Notes: generated by a model not told the origin, from the letters alone. A stretch of 64,000 nt of DNA from Rhizobium oryziradicis (GCF_001939045.1 NZ_MKIM01000027.1:806001-870000), one strand, 5' to 3'. Positions 28,049-38,179 are shown, numbered from the stretch's first letter. A program made the numbers and translations.

Positions 28049-29602
28049 TCAATCCTCGAAGCGGACGTGAGAAAGGGCAATTGAGGCTACGGGCTCGTTT
28101 TCCCACATGCCTTGCAGTTTTGCGTTCCATACGCCAATTTTGGGGAGGGCGAACAAAAACAGCGCGGGCAAATCAGTGGCCAGCAGTGTTTGCGCTTCGC
28201 CATAGAGCCTGTCTTGCTCTTTCTCATCGGTGGTTTGCTCGATTGCGTCGATCAGAGCGTTAAAAGCGGGGTTGTAGTATTTAAAGTAATTTTTCTGCTG
28301 CGCAAACAGTCCGATATCCATCGGCTCGGCATGGGCCATAATGGTCATGTCGTAGTCCGCGTCGTCAAACACCTCGCGGGTCCAAACGTCTGGAAACAAA
28401 ACTGTCCTGATTTTCATTGTGACGCCAACCTCCGCAAAAGCGGCCTGCAGGATTTCCGCGCTCTGTGCCGCGTAAGGCATTTGCGGGATTTTTGCGGTGA
28501 AGGTGAAACCGTCTGGATAGCCCGCAGCGGCCAGAAGTCCCTTGGACTTGACCGGATCGTAAGGGTAGACCCCCGTCAGATCGCGGTAGGCACGATCATT
28601 TGGCGTGTAATAGCTGCCAATTTCGGTGCCAAGCCCGTCCCAACCGCCATCAATAATGGTTGAGCGGTCAACGGCCATCATCAGCGCCTGTCGCACCCGC
28701 AAATCATTGAAGGGTTTTCGGGCATTGTTCAGGCCTGCAATCACCTTCATCTCTGTCACACCAATAACCACTTTCAACGAGGCGTCCCGTTGCAATTGGG
28801 CTACGGGATCGGGAGTGTTGAACTCTGGAACGGCATCGATCTCGCCAGATCTGAGTGCATTGGCCAAGAGGATGGGATTGTCGATAAAATGAAACGTCAC
28901 GGTCTTCAGGGCAATTTCTGAACGGTTCCAGTATTGCTCATTTGCAATCAGCTCGAGTGTCTTGCCCTTGTTCCATTGGGAAAACTGGAACGGGCCGGTT
29001 CCAATAGGTGTAAGCGCGTTGGTCTCAGCGCTATCGGGGGCAACAATGACACTGGCAGGCCAACCGAGCCAATAGAGCAAGCTGCTGTTTCGGCGCTTCA
29101 GATGGATTATCAATGTCAGCGGGCCTTTCGTTTCGACCCAGTCGATTTCTTTAAAAAATTGCCGCTGCGGGTTCATGGAGTGCGGTGCGCGCGCACGATC
29201 GAGCGAAAATTTTGCCACGCTGGCATCAAGCGCTCTTCCATTGTGAAAGACCACGCCCTCACGCAGCTGGAATGTATAGATTAATCCGTCGGGAGAAATG
29301 GTCCATTCGGTTGCCAATTGCGGCTGTATCTTGCCGTGGCGATCAATGGTCACCAATCCTTCGAAGATATTTTTCCATGTGACCTTGCCCACAGACACCG
29401 GGGCGGACGCGGTGGGGTCGAGCACTGGCGGCTCAAGCGACATGGCAATATTGAGCGATGTCCGGGGCAATGATGTTTGAGCCAATGATGTCTGACGGGG
29501 AGCCGCCGGGTTGGCCTGCGCGCGGGTGACCATTGTAACGGCAACAATGCTCTGCATCATGCCGTTGAGCACAGCTCTACGGGTTACAAACCTGAAATTC
29601 AT
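28049..29602 (-). CDS. ABC transporter substrate-binding protein, family 5 (peptide/nickel type)
   Basis: 517 residues. The N-terminal signal contains TRRAVLNG, a twin-arginine-like pair, then a hydrophobic stretch ending near ARAQA. LDPTASAPVSVGKVTWKNIFE, QLREGVVFHNGRALDASVAKF and KPFNDLRVRQALMMAVDRST are standard SBP_bac_5 blocks. It should bind peptides or related oligomers in the periplasm. No permease or ATPase genes flank it, so it must work with a transporter encoded elsewhere. Divergent from the aminotransferase gene at 30085. Confidence 0.9.
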   Translation of the reverse strand: MNFRFVTRRAVLNGMMQSIVAVTMVTRAQANPAAPRQTSLAQTSLPRTSLNIAMSLEPPVLDPTASAPVSVGKVTWKNIFEGLVTIDRHGKIQPQLATEWTISPDGLIYTFQLREGVVFHNGRALDASVAKFSLDRARAPHSMNPQRQFFKEIDWVETKGPLTLIIHLKRRNSSLLYWLGWPASVIVAPDSAETNALTPIGTGPFQFSQWNKGKTLELIANEQYWNRSEIALKTVTFHFIDNPILLANALRSGEIDAVPEFNTPDPVAQLQRDASLKVVIGVTEMKVIAGLNNARKPFNDLRVRQALMMAVDRSTIIDGGWDGLGTEIGSYYTPNDRAYRDLTGVYPYDPVKSKGLLAAAGYPDGFTFTAKIPQMPYAAQSAEILQAAFAEVGVTMKIRTVLFPDVWTREVFDDADYDMTIMAHAEPMDIGLFAQQKNYFKYYNPAFNALIDAIEQTTDEKEQDRLYGEAQTLLATDLPALFLFALPKIGVWNAKLQGMWENEPVASIALSHVRFED

Positions 29603-29924
29603 TGCCTCATCCCCCTCATGCCAATAATCAATCGAGACGCTCAATCACTGATCATTGGTATGAGGCACATCTATTTCCTTGGATTTCAGGTTATAGTGTG
29701 AGATGTAAAAATCCTGAGATAATTGTTTTCGTTATAAACAGGATATTCAAAAAATATTTTATTTATGAATATTATTCACTTTTATACTACGAAATAAACA
29801 TCATGGAAAGCGTTGATACCGGATTGGATCACGCAAGACCTTACAGATCTGCCTATTTTTATTTTCTGGTTAAGTTTGCCTTTCAGCAAAATTCGGTTTC
29901 GCTCTTCTCAACGCAACTTGACAA
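29603..29924. other. AT-rich divergent intergenic region
   Basis: No convincing coding sequence. It should contain the promoter of the binding-protein gene (minus), and together with repeat R copy 2 the leader of the aminotransferase gene (plus). Confidence 0.4.
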
Positions 29925-30019
29925 CACTGTTCTCGATATATCGCCGACAGTGCTGTAACACTTTTCATCTGCTGCATAATGTTCATCCGAAATCGATTCC
30001 GATTTCAGGAATTATGCAG
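29925..30019 (+). repeat. Leader-type repeat R, copy 2
   Basis: First hairpin CACTGT (29925-29930) and ACAGTG (29947-29952), then TGTAACACTTTTCATCTG, then CTGCATAAT...ATTATGCAG with an inner GAAATCG/CGATTTC stem. It ends 65 bases before the aminotransferase start. Confidence 0.75.
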
Positions 30020-30084
30020 TAGAAAAATTCTTTGACGAAAAATTCCCGATTCTGGTGTTGGGTAAAACCTTGGGCGGTGCATTG

Positions 30085-31257
30085 ATGTCCTGTTCTTTCA
30101 ATCCGCGCGTGGCAAGTCTTTCTCTGCCGCCAATTCCTGCTGTGTTTGCTTGGGGCCGCAGCTATGACGGGGCACACGGCTCCCTGATTGATCTTTCACA
30201 GGCAGCACCCGGTCACCCGCCCCATGGTGATCTTTTGCGATGGCTGGCAGAGGCGGCCGGATCGCCTGATGCCTGTGGGTATGGTGCCATTGAAGGCGAA
30301 TTATCCCTCAGGCAAGCCTATTGCCATCACCTGGAAGGGGTTTATGGCCGGGCATTTGCACCGGAGCACATTCATATTACCTCAGGTGCCAATCAGGCCT
30401 TTGTGTGCACGGTGATGGCCTTGGCGGGCAAAGGCGATAAGGTTGCGCTGACAAATCCGTTTTATTTCAATCACGAAACCACACTCTCCATGCTGGGAAT
30501 CGAGGTTGTGCCTGTGCAGTGCGATGCGGATGAGGGCTTTTTGCCCTCACTATCGTCCGTCACTGCGGCCTTACAATCGGGTGTGAAAGTGTTGGCGCTG
30601 GTGACACCCAACAATCCAACCGGGGCGGTCTATCCGAAGGCACTGCTCCAAGAGATTTTCACACTGTGCCAAGCCCATGACGCCTGGCTGATTGTCGATG
30701 AAACCTATCGCGATTTTCTGGATCCTGCGTTTGGCAGGCCGCACGATTTGTTTGCCAATCCCGGATGGCCCGAGGGCCTGATTCAGATCTACAGTTTTTC
30801 CAAATCCTTTGCCATTCCGGGACATCGTCTGGCTGCGGTGACTGCCGGGCAAGAGACCATTACCCAAATTGTGAAGGTGATGGACAACGTGCAGATCTGC
30901 GCACCAAGGGCTGCACAGATCGCCTTGGCCAAGGCTCTGCCGGTGCTGGATGGTTGGCGGGCTGACAATGCGGCAGAAATTGCCCGGCGCACACTGGCGA
31001 TGCAGCAGGCCTTCAACGCGCTGCCAAATTGGCAATTGGCGTCCATGGGAGCGTATTTTGCCTTCGCGCGGCATCCCTATGCTGGCAAGAGCTCCGCAGA
31101 GGTGGCAGAGTTTTTGGCAAAGCGTGCAGGTATTCTTACTGTTCCGGGCGGCTTTTTTGGAACAGATCTGGATGGCTATCTGCGGCTCGCCTTTGCCAAT
31201 GTCGATTGCAACACGATCGCAACCCTATCAGAGCGGCTGAAAGCTTTTGAAATGTGA
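30085..31257 (+). CDS. PLP-dependent aminotransferase, class I/II
   Basis: 390 residues. The PLP lysine lies in SFSKSFAIPGHRLA at about residue 238. TPNNPTGAVYPKALL, IVDETYRDF and the C-terminal GYLRLAFANVD arginine region are all typical of fold type I aminotransferases. Substrate not predictable. The ATG at 30085 is favoured; an in-frame TTG lies ten codons upstream. It is divergent from an orphan peptide-type binding protein, so both could serve amino acid or peptide use, but this is inference. Confidence 0.9.
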   Translation: MSCSFNPRVASLSLPPIPAVFAWGRSYDGAHGSLIDLSQAAPGHPPHGDLLRWLAEAAGSPDACGYGAIEGELSLRQAYCHHLEGVYGRAFAPEHIHITSGANQAFVCTVMALAGKGDKVALTNPFYFNHETTLSMLGIEVVPVQCDADEGFLPSLSSVTAALQSGVKVLALVTPNNPTGAVYPKALLQEIFTLCQAHDAWLIVDETYRDFLDPAFGRPHDLFANPGWPEGLIQIYSFSKSFAIPGHRLAAVTAGQETITQIVKVMDNVQICAPRAAQIALAKALPVLDGWRADNAAEIARRTLAMQQAFNALPNWQLASMGAYFAFARHPYAGKSSAEVAEFLAKRAGILTVPGGFFGTDLDGYLRLAFANVDCNTIATLSERLKAFEM

Positions 31258-31275
31258 AAACCTTTGAAATGAAAG

Positions 31276-31298
31276 AGTGAGGAAATCCCTCACTTTTT
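31276..31298 (+). terminator. Terminator of the aminotransferase gene
   Basis: Arms AGTGAGG and CCTCACT, then TTTTT. It overlaps the 3' end of the convergent small secreted protein gene. Confidence 0.75.
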
Positions 31299-31541
31299 CA
31301 ACGGCACGCAAGGCGTTTTCTTGCCCATGGAGCAGGTGGTGATGGGGTCTATGTTTTTGCCCCGATGTTTGACGTGTTTGGTGTGCTTGATGGGCTGTTG
31401 TGCTGGTTTGGCGGTGTCACAACGGGCAATCACCCCCTCTTTTGCGCAGACGCCTTGAGGGGTGGTGGAGCTGGCGTATCCCGGCTGCGCTGCCACCAGC
31501 AGGGCGGTGGTCATCACCAGAGCTGGTATAATGGTCTTCAT
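31290..31541 (-). CDS. Small secreted hypothetical protein
   Basis: 83 residues. A signal peptide (MKTIIPALVMTTALLVAAQP, cleavage near GYA-SS) is followed by a short mature part with four cysteines (VCAKEGVIARC and TTCSMGKKTPC) and a His/Lys-rich centre. The cysteines could form two disulfides in the periplasm. Family unknown. Confidence 0.65.
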   Translation of the reverse strand: MKTIIPALVMTTALLVAAQPGYASSTTPQGVCAKEGVIARCDTAKPAQQPIKHTKHVKHRGKNIDPITTCSMGKKTPCVPLKK

Positions 31542-31644
31542 CGTCTGTCCTATTCAAAAGCTGCAAACTGCATCGCGCAGCCGCATAAATCATTCTTTTC
31601 AGCATTTCTAAAGGCAAAATCGTGACTGTTTTTGGCTGAAACTG

Positions 31645-32502
31645 TCAGATCAACCGCAAGCCCTTCAGGCTGGCATGGCCTTGTTTGCCTATGATCACAT
31701 GATCATGGACGGTGATGCCAAGGGGTTTGGCTGTATCAATGATGGTTTTTGTCATCTCGATATCGGCCCGCGATGGTGTCGGGTCGCCGCTGGGATGGTT
31801 GTGGACCAGAATGATGGCGGTGGCCGAAAGCTCCAGGGCCCGCTTGACCACTTCGCGTGGATAGACGGGTGTGTGGTCCACCGTGCCGCGCCCTTGTATC
31901 TCATCGGCAATCATGGCGTTGCGCTTGTCGAGAAACAGAATGCGAAATTGCTCGGTGGTCTCATAGGCCATGGCCGCATGGCAATAGTCAATGACGCTCG
32001 ACCAGGATGACAGCACCGGCTTGCCCTTGATATCGCTTTTCAACATCCGTTGGGCCGCAGACGAGATCAGTTTGAGATCCAGCGCCACAGCCTCGCCAAC
32101 GCCCTTGACCTCTTGCAAAAGGCTCAGTTGCGCGCCAAACACGCCAGCCAGCGAGCCAAAGCGATCAATCAGCGCTTTGGCAATCGGCTTGGTATCGCGC
32201 CTTGGAATGAGGCGGAACAGCAATAGCTCCAGCACTTCATAATCGGCCAGAGCATCATCGCCCTTGTCTTTAAACCGTAACCGCAAGCGGTCCCGATGGC
32301 CGTGGTAATGTTCCACGGCCTTGGTCTCTACAGGTTTGGCATCGACGCGGGTGGCTTTTCTTGACGCTTTTGGCGTTTGTGCAAGCTCGGCAAAAAAGCC
32401 GCGCTCGTCCTCCTCGAAGTTAAAAGAAACGCCATCTGGATCGCTCTGGAACTGCTCGGAGTCCATCTCGTTCAGGCCTGGGGTCCGTGGCGTTTTGGTC
32501 AT
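31645..32502 (-). CDS. radC: RadC family JAB/MPN domain protein
   Basis: 285 residues. A helix-hairpin-helix-like region ([20 protein letters not shown], about 125-145) precedes the JAMM metal motif [19 protein letters not shown] near residues 233-251. An N-terminal disordered extension of about 60 residues is acidic. The name RadC is historical; a role in DNA repair is not established. The map stop lies four bases upstream of its start, so the two are an operon with map first. Confidence 0.92.
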   Translation of the reverse strand: MTKTPRTPGLNEMDSEQFQSDPDGVSFNFEEDERGFFAELAQTPKASRKATRVDAKPVETKAVEHYHGHRDRLRLRFKDKGDDALADYEVLELLLFRLIPRRDTKPIAKALIDRFGSLAGVFGAQLSLLQEVKGVGEAVALDLKLISSAAQRMLKSDIKGKPVLSSWSSVIDYCHAAMAYETTEQFRILFLDKRNAMIADEIQGRGTVDHTPVYPREVVKRALELSATAIILVHNHPSGDPTPSRADIEMTKTIIDTAKPLGITVHDHVIIGKQGHASLKGLRLI

Positions 32503-32505
32503 TGC

Positions 32506-33342
32506 TTAGCCTTGCAATGGAGGAAGGCCTGGGCGATCGAGACCGGCAGGCGAGAGCGTGAAAATTTCGCAGCCTGTGGCGGTTACGCCGACGGCGTGCT
32601 CGTATTGCGCGGTCAAGGAGCGGTCGCGGGTGACAGCCGTCCAGCCATCAGCCAGCACTTTCACATGCGGCTTGCCAAGATTGATCATGGGCTCAATGGT
32701 GAAAATCATGCCTTCGCGGATTTCGGGGCCTTCATCAACTTCGCCATAGTGCAAAATATTGGGAACATCGTGAAACAGCTGACCAACGCCATGGCCACAA
32801 AAATCACGCACCACCGAGCAACGCTGGGCTTCGGCGTAAGACTGAATGGCCGCACCAATGGCTCCCGTACGCGCACCGGGCCGCACGGCGGCAATGCCGC
32901 GCATCAGGCATTCATGCGTCACTTCCAGCAGGCGCTCAGCCGCGCGCTTGATTTCGCCCACGGGATACATGCGGCTGGAATCGCCATGCCAGCCATCAAC
33001 CACATAGGTCACATCGATGTTGACGATATCGCCCTCGCGCAAAGGCTTGTCATCGGGAATGCCGTGGCAAACAACATGGTTGATCGAGGTGCAGACCGAA
33101 TGCCGGTAGCCTCGATAATTCAAGGTGGCGGGCAGGGCATGATTGTCCATGCCGAATTCAAACACGAAGCGATCAATCTCATTGGTGGTCACGCCCGGCT
33201 TGACCATGGGTGCCAAGGCATCCAGACAGCGGGCGGTGACATTGCAAGCCTTGCGCATGCCCTCAAATGCCTCTGGGCCATACAGGCGGATGGCACCTGT
33301 GTTTTTCAGCGGCGCTGTTGCGGCCTCGATATAATTCACCAT
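32506..33342 (-). CDS. map: Methionine aminopeptidase, type I
   Basis: 278 residues. Metal ligands are in NIDVTYVVDGWHGDSSRMY (two Asp), GHGVGQLFHDVPNILHYG (His), FTIEPMINLG (Glu) and the C-terminal AQYEHAVGVT (Glu). It removes initiator methionine from nascent proteins. The N-terminus MVNYIEAATAPL is slightly longer than in enteric enzymes. It is cotranscribed with radC, which begins four bases after its stop. Confidence 0.95.
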   Translation of the reverse strand: MVNYIEAATAPLKNTGAIRLYGPEAFEGMRKACNVTARCLDALAPMVKPGVTTNEIDRFVFEFGMDNHALPATLNYRGYRHSVCTSINHVVCHGIPDDKPLREGDIVNIDVTYVVDGWHGDSSRMYPVGEIKRAAERLLEVTHECLMRGIAAVRPGARTGAIGAAIQSYAEAQRCSVVRDFCGHGVGQLFHDVPNILHYGEVDEGPEIREGMIFTIEPMINLGKPHVKVLADGWTAVTRDRSLTAQYEHAVGVTATGCEIFTLSPAGLDRPGLPPLQG

Positions 33343-33431
33343 TTGCTCTGTGTCCCGCTTCCAATTTCAGCGCTTACATACCGCAGCCGAAGGGAGTTCG
33401 TCCATGGTGAACCGCAGATTGTGATGAATTC

Positions 33432-34325
33432 TTAACGGAAACCGGCGTTTTGCGCGGACAATTTTAGAAATTGTCGTGCCACTTCGCTCAAGCGACGCTC
33501 GCGGTGACGAAGCGCTGAAAAATGACGCGAGGCGAGGCGAATCGGTGCCGCTTGCAGCTTGCCATTGTCAATCAGCGGCGCTGCGGTCGAGCGCGAAAGG
33601 GCTGCCGCACAATGGCCTTGCAAAACAGCCGATAGCACTGATTCATTGGATGGCAGTGTCAAAGCAATTTTGAGCGTGTCGGATGCAATGCCAAAGGTGC
33701 GTAAGGCATCTTCAAAATAAGCGCGCGTGCCAGAGCCGTGTTCGCGCATGATCCATGTCGTTGCCAGCAATGCGGCTGGCAAATCCTCATGCTGCGTCAA
33801 AAGCGGATGGCCGGGGGCTGCAACAATCACCATGATGTCTTCTGCAACATGTGTGCGGGCCAGTTTATCCGAAGACACATCGGCCTCAATAAAACCCAGT
33901 TCTGCAACGCCGGAAATCACCGCGTCTGCCACCGAGGTGGAATTGCCAATGGTCAGTGCCAATTCGATGTCCGGATAAAGAGCGTGAAAGCGCATCAATT
34001 GCTGCGGAAGCCAATGGCTGGCCACGGTCTGGCTGGCCTGTACATTCAGCTTGCCACGTTTCAAACCGCCAAGTTCGGCCAGCATCAGGGCCGCACTGTT
34101 GGCGCGTGCCACGGTGGCCTTGGCCTCATCCAGAAAAAGGCGGCCAGCCTGGGTCAATTCTATGCCCCGGCCAACCCGATCAAACAACAGCACGTCATGA
34201 TTGGTTTCCAGCAAGCGAATGGCAGAGCTGACGGCCGATGGCGTCAGCCCAACGGCCTCGGCCGCACGGGTAATATGCTGCCGCTCGGCCACGGCAATGA
34301 AAATGGTCAGCTGTTCGAGGGTCAT
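33432..34325 (-). CDS. LysR family transcriptional regulator
   Basis: 297 residues. The N-terminal helix-turn-helix is TRAAEAVGLTPSAVSSAIRLLE at about 18-39, with the LysR effector domain after about residue 90. It is divergent from a YeiH-family transporter gene with about 105 bases between the starts, so it probably controls that gene and itself. LysR-YeiH pairs are common. The ATG at 34325 gives MTLEQLTIFIAVAE, the family start; an in-frame TTG lies two codons upstream. Confidence 0.93.
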   Translation of the reverse strand: MTLEQLTIFIAVAERQHITRAAEAVGLTPSAVSSAIRLLETNHDVLLFDRVGRGIELTQAGRLFLDEAKATVARANSAALMLAELGGLKRGKLNVQASQTVASHWLPQQLMRFHALYPDIELALTIGNSTSVADAVISGVAELGFIEADVSSDKLARTHVAEDIMVIVAAPGHPLLTQHEDLPAALLATTWIMREHGSGTRAYFEDALRTFGIASDTLKIALTLPSNESVLSAVLQGHCAAALSRSTAAPLIDNGKLQAAPIRLASRHFSALRHRERRLSEVARQFLKLSAQNAGFR

Positions 34326-34430
34326 GATCAAAAACGTGCAATTTTATTGCATAAATTATGACATATTATGCGATGGAATCAAACGAATTGCGAGAGCAAA
34401 TTGGGCGCACCCATTCAAAGAGGTTCTGCC

Positions 34431-35429
34431 ATGCGCCCGTTTCACCGTCTTGTTTCACTCTATCCCGGAATTGCCCTGTCAGGCGGTGTTGCGCTTGGCG
34501 GATATGGCATCGCCTATCTCGTTCAACGGTTGACCGGGCAGACGCTGGTCGATGCGCTGGTCTGGTGCATTCTCTTGGGCACACTGATCAACAGTCTGTT
34601 TAGGCTCTCGCCCAAAATGCATGACGGCATTCATTTTTGCGCAAAAATCGTGCTGGAAGTGGCCATTGTGTTGCTGGGAGCATCGATCAGTCTGAGCCAG
34701 ATCGCAGGCAATGGGCTGCCATTGGTTGTTGCCGTGGTTGTTGTGGTCTGTTGCGCCATCAGTTGCAGTTATCTGATTGGCAGGGCGCTTGGGTTAACCC
34801 ATCCGCTGGCGCTGCTGGTGGCTTGCGGCAATTCCATCTGTGGCAATTCGGCCATCATGGCGGCGGCTCCGGTTATTGGCGCGGATTCCGATGATGTGGC
34901 CTCATCCATTGCCTTTACCGCCGTGCTTGGCATCATCGTGGTGTTGGCTCTGCCATTCATTGCCTTTCAAACCGGCTTGAGTGATCGTCAATACGGCATG
35001 TTGGCTGGAATGACGGTTTATGCGGTGCCGCAAGTGTTGGCGGCAACGGCGTCTTTTGGCACCATGAGTTTGCAAATGGGCACGGTGGTCAAGCTGGTGC
35101 GGGTGATGATGTTGGGGCCGGTTCTGTTGCTGCTGGGCATGCAGAGCGGGCAGGGTGGCAAAGTGCGTCTCTCCCACGTTGCGCCCTGGTTCATTCTTGG
35201 CTTTCTGGCAATGCTGCTGGCACGCTCGGCTGATCTTCTGCCTCATGCTGTGCTCCTCCCATCCCAGCAAGTGTCTGGCTTTCTCACCACCTTGTCCATG
35301 GCAGCCCTTGGCCTTCAGGTGAATGTCCGCAGCGTGCTGGCATCCGGTGGCAGGGTGCTGGCCACAGGCAGCCTGTCAATTGTGGCGCTGGCCGCTATTG
35401 CCGGTACCGCAATTCATCTCATATCATAA
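34431..35429 (+). CDS. YeiH family putative sulfate exporter
   Basis: 332 residues, about ten membrane helices. GTLINSLFRLSPKMHDGIHF, VLLGASISLSQIAGNG, and ACGNSICGNSAIMAAAPVIG are conserved blocks of the UPF0324/YeiH family. The ATG at 34431 has a ribosome-like AAAGAGG upstream. It is the likely target of the divergent LysR regulator. The sulfate-export label is a family name without firm proof. Its 3' end overlaps the convergent sfsA by 11 bases. Confidence 0.9.
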   Translation: MRPFHRLVSLYPGIALSGGVALGGYGIAYLVQRLTGQTLVDALVWCILLGTLINSLFRLSPKMHDGIHFCAKIVLEVAIVLLGASISLSQIAGNGLPLVVAVVVVVCCAISCSYLIGRALGLTHPLALLVACGNSICGNSAIMAAAPVIGADSDDVASSIAFTAVLGIIVVLALPFIAFQTGLSDRQYGMLAGMTVYAVPQVLAATASFGTMSLQMGTVVKLVRVMMLGPVLLLLGMQSGQGGKVRLSHVAPWFILGFLAMLLARSADLLPHAVLLPSQQVSGFLTTLSMAALGLQVNVRSVLASGGRVLATGSLSIVALAAIAGTAIHLIS

Positions 35430-36141
35430 GCTGGTCGTAGCTTAAATCGATGGCAACAGCTTTGTGCGGTGTAATATGAGAAGGGCTGATCGCACATTTC
35501 ACCGCATAGGCCTCAACCCCTTGCGCAATGGCCGCCTGAAAAGCGCGGCCATAACCCGGATCCAGATCATCGCAAATTGCCAGTGCCTCACAATCATCGC
35601 GCTGAATGATGTAAAGCATCACGGCGCGTTTACCGCTTTGCACCAGCTTGCTCAATTCATTCAGATGCTTGGCACCGCGTGTGGTGACGCTATCGGGAAA
35701 CTCGGCCAGACCTTTTGTGCGGATGAAGTGGACATTCTTGACCTCGACATAGCAATCTTGCCGGTCCGGGCCTGAGAGCAGCAGATCAATACGCGAATTT
35801 TCGCCATAGCGCTGCTCGGTGCGCAAGGCCGTGTAATCGGCGAGATCGCCCACCAATCCGGCTTGAATGGCTTCAACAGCCAGTTTGTTCGGTAAGGCCG
35901 TGTTGACGCCCACCAGCGTGTTTTCAGCCTCAATCAGCTCAAAACCATAGCGATATTTGCGGCTTGGGCTATCGTGCATCGATAGCCAGATGCGAGAGCC
36001 GGGGGCGGTGAGGCCGCGCATCGAGCCCGTGTTGGGGCAAAAGCCGGTAATCTCCTCGCCGCTATCGAGCGTCGCATCAAAAAGAAAACGTTTGTAGCGG
36101 CGAATGAGGGTCGCCGGCACAAGCTCCGGGTTAAATTTCAT
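35419..36141 (-). CDS. sfsA: SfsA family protein (sugar fermentation stimulation / nuclease-like)
   Basis: 240 residues. Family blocks: RRYKRFLFDATLDSGEEITG, FCPNTGSMRGLTAPGSRIWL, and CYVEVKNVHFI, where the E-x-K in a PD-(D/E)XK-like fold is visible. An early Asp in RIDLLLSGPD is the matching acidic residue. The family is predicted to be a nuclease. Ends in an 11-base convergent overlap with the YeiH gene; five bases after phaC's stop its start follows on the same strand, so phaC-sfsA may be cotranscribed. Confidence 0.94.
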   Translation of the reverse strand: MKFNPELVPATLIRRYKRFLFDATLDSGEEITGFCPNTGSMRGLTAPGSRIWLSMHDSPSRKYRYGFELIEAENTLVGVNTALPNKLAVEAIQAGLVGDLADYTALRTEQRYGENSRIDLLLSGPDRQDCYVEVKNVHFIRTKGLAEFPDSVTTRGAKHLNELSKLVQSGKRAVMLYIIQRDDCEALAICDDLDPGYGRAFQAAIAQGVEAYAVKCAISPSHITPHKAVAIDLSYDQLMI

Positions 36142-36146
36142 CGCTG

Positions 36147-38036
36147 CTAAACACGCTCCAACACATAGGTGCCGGGCGCATCGGCAATGGCGTTCAGGGC
36201 CACGCCACCGGGCTTGCGCGCGGGCGTGCGCCGCTTGTCGAGGCTTTCAATCCAGCGCTGCCAATGGGGCCACCATGATCCAGGGTTTTCCTCTGCGGTT
36301 GCCACCCAGTCGTCAAAGTTCTCGGCCTTGAAATCGCCTGCCTGCTGAGTGTTCGTCCAATATTGATATTTCATTTTGTCGGGTGGATTGACAACGCCGG
36401 CAATATGGCCGGAACCGCTCATGACATAGGTGACAGGACCGCCAAAGCAGCCAGAGCCAACAAACACCGATTTGGCCGGTGCAATATGGTCTTCCTTGGT
36501 GGCCAGATTGTAGATCGGCACTTTCACGTCTTTCAGCGACAGGGTTTTGCCATCCAGTTCCATCCGGTCTTTGGCCAGATTGTTTTCCAGATAGCAATTG
36601 CGCAAATAAAACGAATGATTGGCGGCCCCCATGCGGGTCGAATCGGCATTCCAGAACAGCAGATCAAAGGCGGTGGGGTCTTGGCCCTTGAGGTAATTGT
36701 TGACGAAATAGGGCCAGATCAATTCCGATGAGCGCAGCATATTGAAGGCTGTCGCCATTTTTGAGCCATCAAGATAGCCTTTGATGCGCATGCGCTCTTC
36801 CAGATTGCGCACCTGCTCTTCATCAACAAACACTTTGAGATCGCCCGCATAGGTGAAATCCACCTGCGTGGTAAACAGGGTGGCGCTGGCAATGCGCTTG
36901 TCGCCGTCCTTGGCGTGCAGTGCCATGGCGGCAGACAACAGCGTGCCGCCGACGCAATAACCAATGGCGTTGACCTTTTTCTCGCCCGTCGATTTCTCCA
37001 CCGCATCCAGTGCAAAATCGACGCCTTCGCGGATGTAGGACAGCCAGTCCTTATCGGCGTGGCGTTCATCCGGGTTGACCCATGAGATGACAAAGACGGT
37101 ATGCCCCTGATCAACACACCATTTGATAAAGCTCTTTTGCGGATTAAGATCGAGAATATAGAATTTATTGATCCACGGCGGGCAAATCAAAAGCGGCCTT
37201 TTCAACACTTTCTCGGTTGTTGGCTCATATTGCAGCACCTCGCAAACGTCGCTGCGGGCAATCACCTTGCCCGGCGTCAGGGCCATGTTCTGGCCCAATG
37301 CAAATTTGCTGGTGTCGGTTTGGCGCAGTTTCAAATCACCTTTGCCAGCGGCCACATCTTCGGCAAACATCCTCATGCCCTTGGCGAGGTTGGCACCATG
37401 GGTGGCAATGGTTTCGCGATAAAGCTGCGGATTGGTCATGATGAAATTGGCAGGTGACAAGGCTGCCGTCATCTGCCGCATGTAAAAAGCGGCTTTGTGG
37501 CGGGTGTGCTCATCCAGACCTTCGGTGTTTTCCACCAGTTTTTCTGCCCAGTCGGACACCACCAGATAGGCCTGACGCAGAAAATCGAAGAAGGGATTGC
37601 GCTGCCAATCGGCATCAGAGAAGCGCTTGTCCTTAACGGGCTCTGGCGCGGGTGCGTTGACGCTTGCGGAAAGCTTGTTCAAGCTTTTCATCCACACACC
37701 AAACAGCGATGACATCAGATGGGTTTGGGCTTCAAGATTGCGCTTCGGGTCGCCCATCCAATATTCGCTGATGCTGGATAGCGTCTTGATCATCTCCACG
37801 GCAGGTTCAGATCCGGTATCGGTGATTTCACCCTTTTCGCGTGGTGCTATCCATGTGGATGCCGCTTTTCCAAGGCTTTCCAGCGCTCTGGCAAAGTTGA
37901 CTGCCAAGGCCTCCGGATCTTTGACAATGTAGGGATCGACCAGACTGGGATCAAAACCGGGAATGTCAAAACCGCTGCGCTCTTGCTCGGTCCGGGCATC
38001 GCCTGTCTTGCCGTCGCTCTTTGATGCTGTGGTCAA
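36147..38036 (-). CDS. phaC: Polyhydroxyalkanoate synthase, class I
   Basis: 629 residues. The lipase-like box GYCVGGTLLSAAMAL holds the catalytic cysteine near residue 356. The catalytic His is in SGSGHIAGVVNPP and the Asp in ATKEDHIAP. The PhaC N-terminal domain is clear from about residue 105 (LMSSLFGVWMKSLNKL). The enzyme polymerises hydroxyacyl-CoA into storage granules. The start is TTG at 38036 with GGGGAG seven bases upstream; no ATG is better placed. Confidence 0.94.
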   Translation of the reverse strand: MTTASKSDGKTGDARTEQERSGFDIPGFDPSLVDPYIVKDPEALAVNFARALESLGKAASTWIAPREKGEITDTGSEPAVEMIKTLSSISEYWMGDPKRNLEAQTHLMSSLFGVWMKSLNKLSASVNAPAPEPVKDKRFSDADWQRNPFFDFLRQAYLVVSDWAEKLVENTEGLDEHTRHKAAFYMRQMTAALSPANFIMTNPQLYRETIATHGANLAKGMRMFAEDVAAGKGDLKLRQTDTSKFALGQNMALTPGKVIARSDVCEVLQYEPTTEKVLKRPLLICPPWINKFYILDLNPQKSFIKWCVDQGHTVFVISWVNPDERHADKDWLSYIREGVDFALDAVEKSTGEKKVNAIGYCVGGTLLSAAMALHAKDGDKRIASATLFTTQVDFTYAGDLKVFVDEEQVRNLEERMRIKGYLDGSKMATAFNMLRSSELIWPYFVNNYLKGQDPTAFDLLFWNADSTRMGAANHSFYLRNCYLENNLAKDRMELDGKTLSLKDVKVPIYNLATKEDHIAPAKSVFVGSGCFGGPVTYVMSGSGHIAGVVNPPDKMKYQYWTNTQQAGDFKAENFDDWVATAEENPGSWWPHWQRWIESLDKRRTPARKPGGVALNAIADAPGTYVLERV

Positions 38037-38179
38037 TGCCGTCTCCCCTCGGTCGCGAATGTTTTTTATAATTGCTTATCCTGCCTGATAATGACTACAA
38101 GTTCCAGACAGACGAAAATATGACGCTATGACTGGCTTGCATATTTTACAAGACTTTCATGTGTGGGTTGTGTCTGTTT

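Noticed and set aside
32377..33435. A 352-codon plus-strand open frame over radC/map
   Set aside because: Both map and radC are well supported on the minus strand; the plus frame has no domain features.
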